Shown one piece after another: positions 8,458 through 10,224 of a stretch of DNA of 10,224 nucleotides (its first letter is position 1; every line of letters begins with the position of its first letter). The stretch spans positions 1 to 10,224 of the forward strand of contig JAEWIK010000308.1 of NCBI GenBank assembly GCA_023387135.1, given 5' to 3'. The stretch is from Actinomycetes bacterium. GTDB lineage: Bacteria; Actinomycetota; Actinomycetes; Propionibacteriales; Propionibacteriaceae. The notes beneath the pieces are model-generated. The model worked only from the letters and a program-made list of their open reading frames with translations, searched no databases and had not been told where the DNA came from. A program made the translations under genes and the position numbers.

Positions 8458-8612
8458 CCCCGCCTCACCGCCACCGGCGCGTCGACCCCGGCGCGCCGGG
8501 ATCGGCGTGCCCGCGGTAACGCGGCGGGGACGTCGGTCCCCAGGAATTGAGGCGGGGCCCCGGGAAGTATGAGTTCCCGGGGCCCCTGGTCGACGCGGAG
8601 CGATGATCCGCG
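8458..8612 (+). ncRNA. Dense hairpin cluster after clpB: candidate structured RNA or terminator
   Basis: Immediately after the clpB stop lie four local inverted repeats: CCCGGCGCGCCGGG (8487-8500, palindrome), CCGCG-GTAA-CGCGG (8511-8524, GNRA-type loop), GGGGAC-GTCG-GTCCCC (8526-8541) and the 13-bp stem at 8554-8586. They are enclosed by a long-range 10-bp helix, CGCGTCGACC (8478-8487) with GGTCGACGCG (8588-8597). Two rival pairings exist. CCCCGCCTC (8458-8466) pairs with GAGGCGGGG (8549-8557), and CGCGGA (8594-8599) pairs with TCCGCG (8607-8612). It could be an elaborate clpB 3' end, a processed small RNA or a switch. I match it to no known RNA family, and the G+C content raises the chance of accidental pairing. 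Confidence 0.4.
8554..8586 (+). terminator. 13-bp perfect GC-rich hairpin, likely clpB terminator
   Basis: GGGGCCCCGGGAA (8554-8566) and TTCCCGGGGCCCC (8574-8586) pair without mismatch around the 7-nt loop GTATGAG, about 97 nt after the clpB stop. There is no T-run after it. As a very stable U-less stem it could end clpB transcription, or in reverse act on read-through from the convergent acetyltransferase gene. It is also the largest arm of the wider structured element described at 8458-8612. Confidence 0.55.
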
Positions 8613-8897
8613 CCTTCCGAAGGACGTCCCCCCAGCCCAACTGACCGCATCACCGGTCCGATCCGACGAGCCGAAACCCATCGGGAAGCTGAGGATGTTT
8701 CCTCCGGCCACCGAACCGCGAAGCGATCCGATGGAGAAGTTCTAGTGCGTCGCAGGTCCGGCTCGCAAGAGGTTGGCGAGGCCGATTTCGGGCAGTTTCC
8801 GGGCTCTCGGCGTGTCGTCGGCGTGTCGTGTGACAGCAGTGAAAAGTGAGCCGATCACCGCCCGCGAGCAGTCCGTCGGGGGGTGGCAGACGCGGCG
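8613..8897. other. Intergenic stretch without a supportable gene
   Basis: This is the rest of the 456-bp gap between clpB and the convergent acetyltransferase. G+C drops to about 60-66% and third-position bias is lost in every frame. It contains a small hairpin, GAGGA-TGTT-TCCTC (8691-8704), a perfect 11-bp tandem duplication of TCGGCGTGTCG (8807-8828) and a locally A-rich patch near 8829-8850. I see no tRNA-like fold, promoter pair or att-like duplication here. Confidence 0.5.
8807..8828. repeat. Perfect 11-bp tandem duplication
   Basis: TCGGCGTGTCG occurs twice without a gap, at 8807-8817 and 8818-8828. It lies in the convergent intergenic region. It may be a simple duplication, and no role is evident. 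Confidence 0.7.
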
Positions 8898-8909
8898 GCG
8901 AGCGCTCGC
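8898..8909. terminator. Palindrome after the acetyltransferase gene
   Basis: GCGAGCGCTCGC is a perfect 12-bp palindrome starting 5 bp beyond the acetyltransferase stop on the minus strand. With so little loop it would form only a small hairpin or cruciform, and no T-run follows. It is a weak candidate for the end of the two-gene unit. Confidence 0.25.
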
Positions 8910-8913
8910 TGAC

Positions 8914-9408
8914 CTAGCCCGCGGACGGGGTCGGGCGCTCCATCTCCAGGGCGAGCCAGGTCTGGTCGTCGACGGCGACGGGGCGTACCTCGCCGGTCTC
9001 GGCGAAACCGAGCTTGCCGTAGAGGTCGCGCGCGACTGTGTTGTGCTCGAAGACAGCGAGTTCGGTGTACTCCACCGCCGGACGGGAGTCCGCCTCGGCG
9101 AGCAGCGCCTCCATCAGCACGCGCCCCCACCCCTCGCCGCGGCGGGACGGGCCGACTATCACCCTGCCGATCCGCAGCCGGCGTCCCTCCTGTTTGGTGA
9201 AGAACGACCCGCTGGCGACGACGGTGCCGGCAGGGTCACGGAGGACGAACACCTGCCACGACGGGTCGGCGTCGATGCCCAGCAGGATCTCTCCGGTGAG
9301 CGGCCAGGGCAGTTGCGGCCCGCCCGCGAGGGTGGCCTCGGCCCGGCTCGTCACCCAGCCCGCTATCACCTCCGCCGAGCCGGGGTCGAGCGGTTCGAGG
9401 TCAGCCAT
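8914..9408 (-). CDS. GNAT-family N-acetyltransferase
   Basis: This 164-aa protein is of the usual GNAT length and should transfer an acetyl group from acetyl-CoA to an amine, but the substrate cannot be told. The acetyl-CoA-binding motif A is clear: strand IGRVIVGPS (80-88), then RRGEGWG (89-95), the family's R/Q-x-x-G-x-G signature, and helix RVLMEALLAEA. Motif B is also typical, ELAVFEHNTVARDLYGKLGF (116-135), with the conserved Asn before the helix and the Tyr likely to act as general acid (Tyr130). The ATG at 9408 was preferred over an upstream start at 9465, which would overlap the preceding gene by 65 bp and add a Pro/Ser-rich stretch. With this start the gene overlaps its upstream neighbour by 8 bp, so translation is probably coupled. 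Confidence 0.88.
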   Translation of the reverse strand: MADLEPLDPGSAEVIAGWVTSRAEATLAGGPQLPWPLTGEILLGIDADPSWQVFVLRDPAGTVVASGSFFTKQEGRRLRIGRVIVGPSRRGEGWGRVLMEALLAEADSRPAVEYTELAVFEHNTVARDLYGKLGFAETGEVRPVAVDDQTWLALEMERPTPSAG

Positions 9409-9757
9409 CCGCCACGCCCGGCTGGCCGGCGTCGGCCAGGGCCGCGACGATGGACTGCCGGGCATCGCCCTCGGTCGCGCGCAGGATCGGGATGCCCATC
9501 GTGGTGAGCATGCGGTACATGCCCTCGCCCACGTGGTCGACCACCACCGCCTCGATGTGCTGCTCCTGCAGGAACCTGACGACGCGGGCGTGGTGGGAGC
9601 CGTGGGTGCCGAGGTCGTGGGCGACGTCCCAGCCCACCTCGTGGACCTGCCACGCCGCGACCTCGCCGTCCTTCACCTCGGCCACGCCTATCCAGTGGGC
9701 CTTCCCCCAGGCGTGCCCCGACTGCCCGTCGGCCGTGACTGGCGTGGCGACGATCAT
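9401..9757 (-). CDS. NifX/NafY-like Fe-Mo cofactor-binding-fold protein
   Basis: This 118-aa single-domain protein of the dinitrogenase Fe-Mo-cofactor family (PF02579 type, ribonuclease-H-like fold) binds metal clusters in nitrogen-fixing bacteria. In non-fixers it occurs widely without a known role. Recognisable parts are the start MIVATPVTADGQSGHAWGKA, a central region rich in His (THGSHHARVVRFLQ, 51-64), then IEAVVVDHVGEGMYRMLTTMGI (69-90), the conserved hydrophobic strand and Gly-x-Gly turn of the fold, and the end ILRATEGDARQSI. Several of the eight histidines could bind metal. ATG 9757 follows a strong GGAAGGAG at 5-nt spacing. No nif gene is nearby, so a role in nitrogen fixation is unlikely. 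It shares a transcript with the acetyltransferase. Confidence 0.82.
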   Translation of the reverse strand: MIVATPVTADGQSGHAWGKAHWIGVAEVKDGEVAAWQVHEVGWDVAHDLGTHGSHHARVVRFLQEQHIEAVVVDHVGEGMYRMLTTMGIPILRATEGDARQSIVAALADAGQPGVADG

Positions 9758-9784
9758 GACGACTCCTTCCGCTGCGACCCCAGC

Positions 9785-9790
9785 ATCGTA
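9785..9790 (-). promoter_or_regulatory. Possible -10 (TACGAT) of the NifX-like/acetyltransferase unit
   Basis: On the minus strand TACGAT lies 27 bp before the ATG at 9757. This gives a short leader that still contains the GGAAGGAG ribosome-binding site. The -35 region at a 17-bp spacer (TGGGAC) is weak, so the call rests mainly on position and the TANNNT pattern. Confidence 0.4.
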
Positions 9791-9854
9791 AGGGACGTCA
9801 GGGCGCCGTCCCAGGACGACCGCCCGAGGCTGCCGTGGCCGTCGGGCGCGCGGC

Positions 9855-9860
9855 TACGCT
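9855..9860 (+). promoter_or_regulatory. Possible -10 (TACGCT) of the spermidine-synthase-like gene
   Basis: GGCTACGCT resembles the GGCTAGGCT and GGCTAGGAT contexts before the glycosyltransferase and clpB. It would start transcription near 9867, leaving about 44 nt of leader before the GTG at 9911. No clear -35 is visible. Confidence 0.4.
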
Positions 9861-9910
9861 TCGGGTACCGCGGCCCGACCGGAGGCCGCGCACGGCTTGG
9901 AGGGCTCGGC

Positions 9911-10224
9911 GTGAGCGAGATAGTCCCCGATCACATCCACGCCGGAGCCTTCGTCGTCCGTACGGGCATCACCGAACAGTCCTGGGTCGACCTCTCCGAC
10001 CCGCTGCGGCTGGAGTTCGAGTACACCCAGCGGATCGCGGAGGTGCTGGACGCCACGGCGCTGTCCCAGCCCGAGACCTACCGCGTGCGCGTCGTGCACG
10101 TCGGCGGGGGAGGGCTGAGCCTGCCGCGCTACGTCGAGGCCGTGCGTCCTCACACCGCCCAGATCGTGCTCGAACCCGACTCCGACCTGGTGGCGCAGGT
10201 GCGCGCCCGGCTGCCGCTGCCGCG
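9911..10224 (+). CDS. Spermidine-synthase-like methyltransferase-fold protein, 5' part
   Basis: The gene is open to the end of the window, giving 104 codons. GTG 9911 follows GGAGGG (9899-9904) at 6-nt spacing. The N-terminal part matches the small beta domain of the polyamine synthase family, with TEQSWVDLSDPLRLEFEYTQRI (21-42) resembling the Gln-Ser-x-Val-Asp-Leu segment of bacterial members. The Rossmann fold then begins with motif I, VVHVGGGGLSLPRYV (61-75), and an acidic residue ends the second strand (Glu88 in IVLEPD). These enzymes move an aminopropyl group from decarboxylated S-adenosylmethionine to putrescine. Many actinobacterial relatives are of unproven activity, and the catalytic Asp region lies outside the window. 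It is divergent from the NifX-like gene. Confidence 0.85.
   Translation, partial: MSEIVPDHIHAGAFVVRTGITEQSWVDLSDPLRLEFEYTQRIAEVLDATALSQPETYRVRVVHVGGGGLSLPRYVEAVRPHTAQIVLEPDSDLVAQVRARLPLP

Noticed and set aside
8613..8640. C-run (CCCCCC near 8628) as a 6C RNA
   Set aside because: 6C RNAs have two hairpins each presenting a C-rich loop. Only one C6 run is present here, and it is not in a hairpin loop.
8569..8745. 58-codon plus-strand ORF (MSSRGPW...DPMEKF) after clpB
   Set aside because: Its start lies in the loop of the 13-bp hairpin, it has only a weak ribosome-binding site, and its third-position G+C is well below that of neighbouring genes. It resembles no protein I know. The RNA-structure reading explains the region better.

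Overview
The window is about 70% G+C, with strongly G/C-biased third codon positions and several GTG starts. It carries a HAIR operator and a sigma-R/sigma-H-type promoter before clpB, and promoters of the form GGCTANGNT set very close to start codons. Together these point to an actinobacterium. A Propionibacteriaceae-like genus is my guess, not something the sequence proves. I see no rRNA, tRNA, CRISPR array or insertion sequence.

Left part (1-4527): a self-contained accessory locus. A 29-codon leader ORF (170-259) overlaps the GTG start of a membrane sensor histidine kinase (256-1713) by 4 bp. The kinase overlaps an OmpR-family response regulator (1691-2350). Convergent to them on the minus strand lie two paralogous small secreted Pro/Thr/Ser-rich proteins (2386-2658 and 3933-4376), with a kinase-fold phosphotransferase gene (2733-3928) between them. 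The phosphotransferase is broken by an apparent one-base loss in a C5/G5 run at 3286-3290. The main signal of the window is an inverted repeat, ATGAG-N6-CTCA(T/C). It occurs upstream of the kinase (76-91), upstream of the 90-aa secreted protein (2721-2736) and upstream of the 147-aa secreted protein (4443-4458). Extra half-sites lie exactly 11 or 22 bp away, so all sites fall on one face of the helix. I infer that the response regulator controls its own operon and both paralogous secreted genes.

Middle part (4527-8457): a GT87-type polyprenol-phosphate-mannose-dependent membrane glycosyltransferase, probably transcribed leaderless, followed by a complete clpB disaggregase gene. The clpB promoter combines an HspR box with a GGAAT-N18-GTT stress-sigma promoter and an overlapping housekeeping -10.

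Right part (8458-10224): a 456-bp convergent gap that begins with a dense cluster of perfect hairpins, a 10-bp long-range closing helix and mutually exclusive pairings. It is a candidate structured RNA or an elaborate terminator. It is followed by a minus-strand two-gene unit (a NifX/NafY-like Fe-Mo cofactor-binding-fold protein and a GNAT acetyltransferase, overlapping by 8 bp). A divergent plus-strand spermidine-synthase-like gene then runs off the end of the window.
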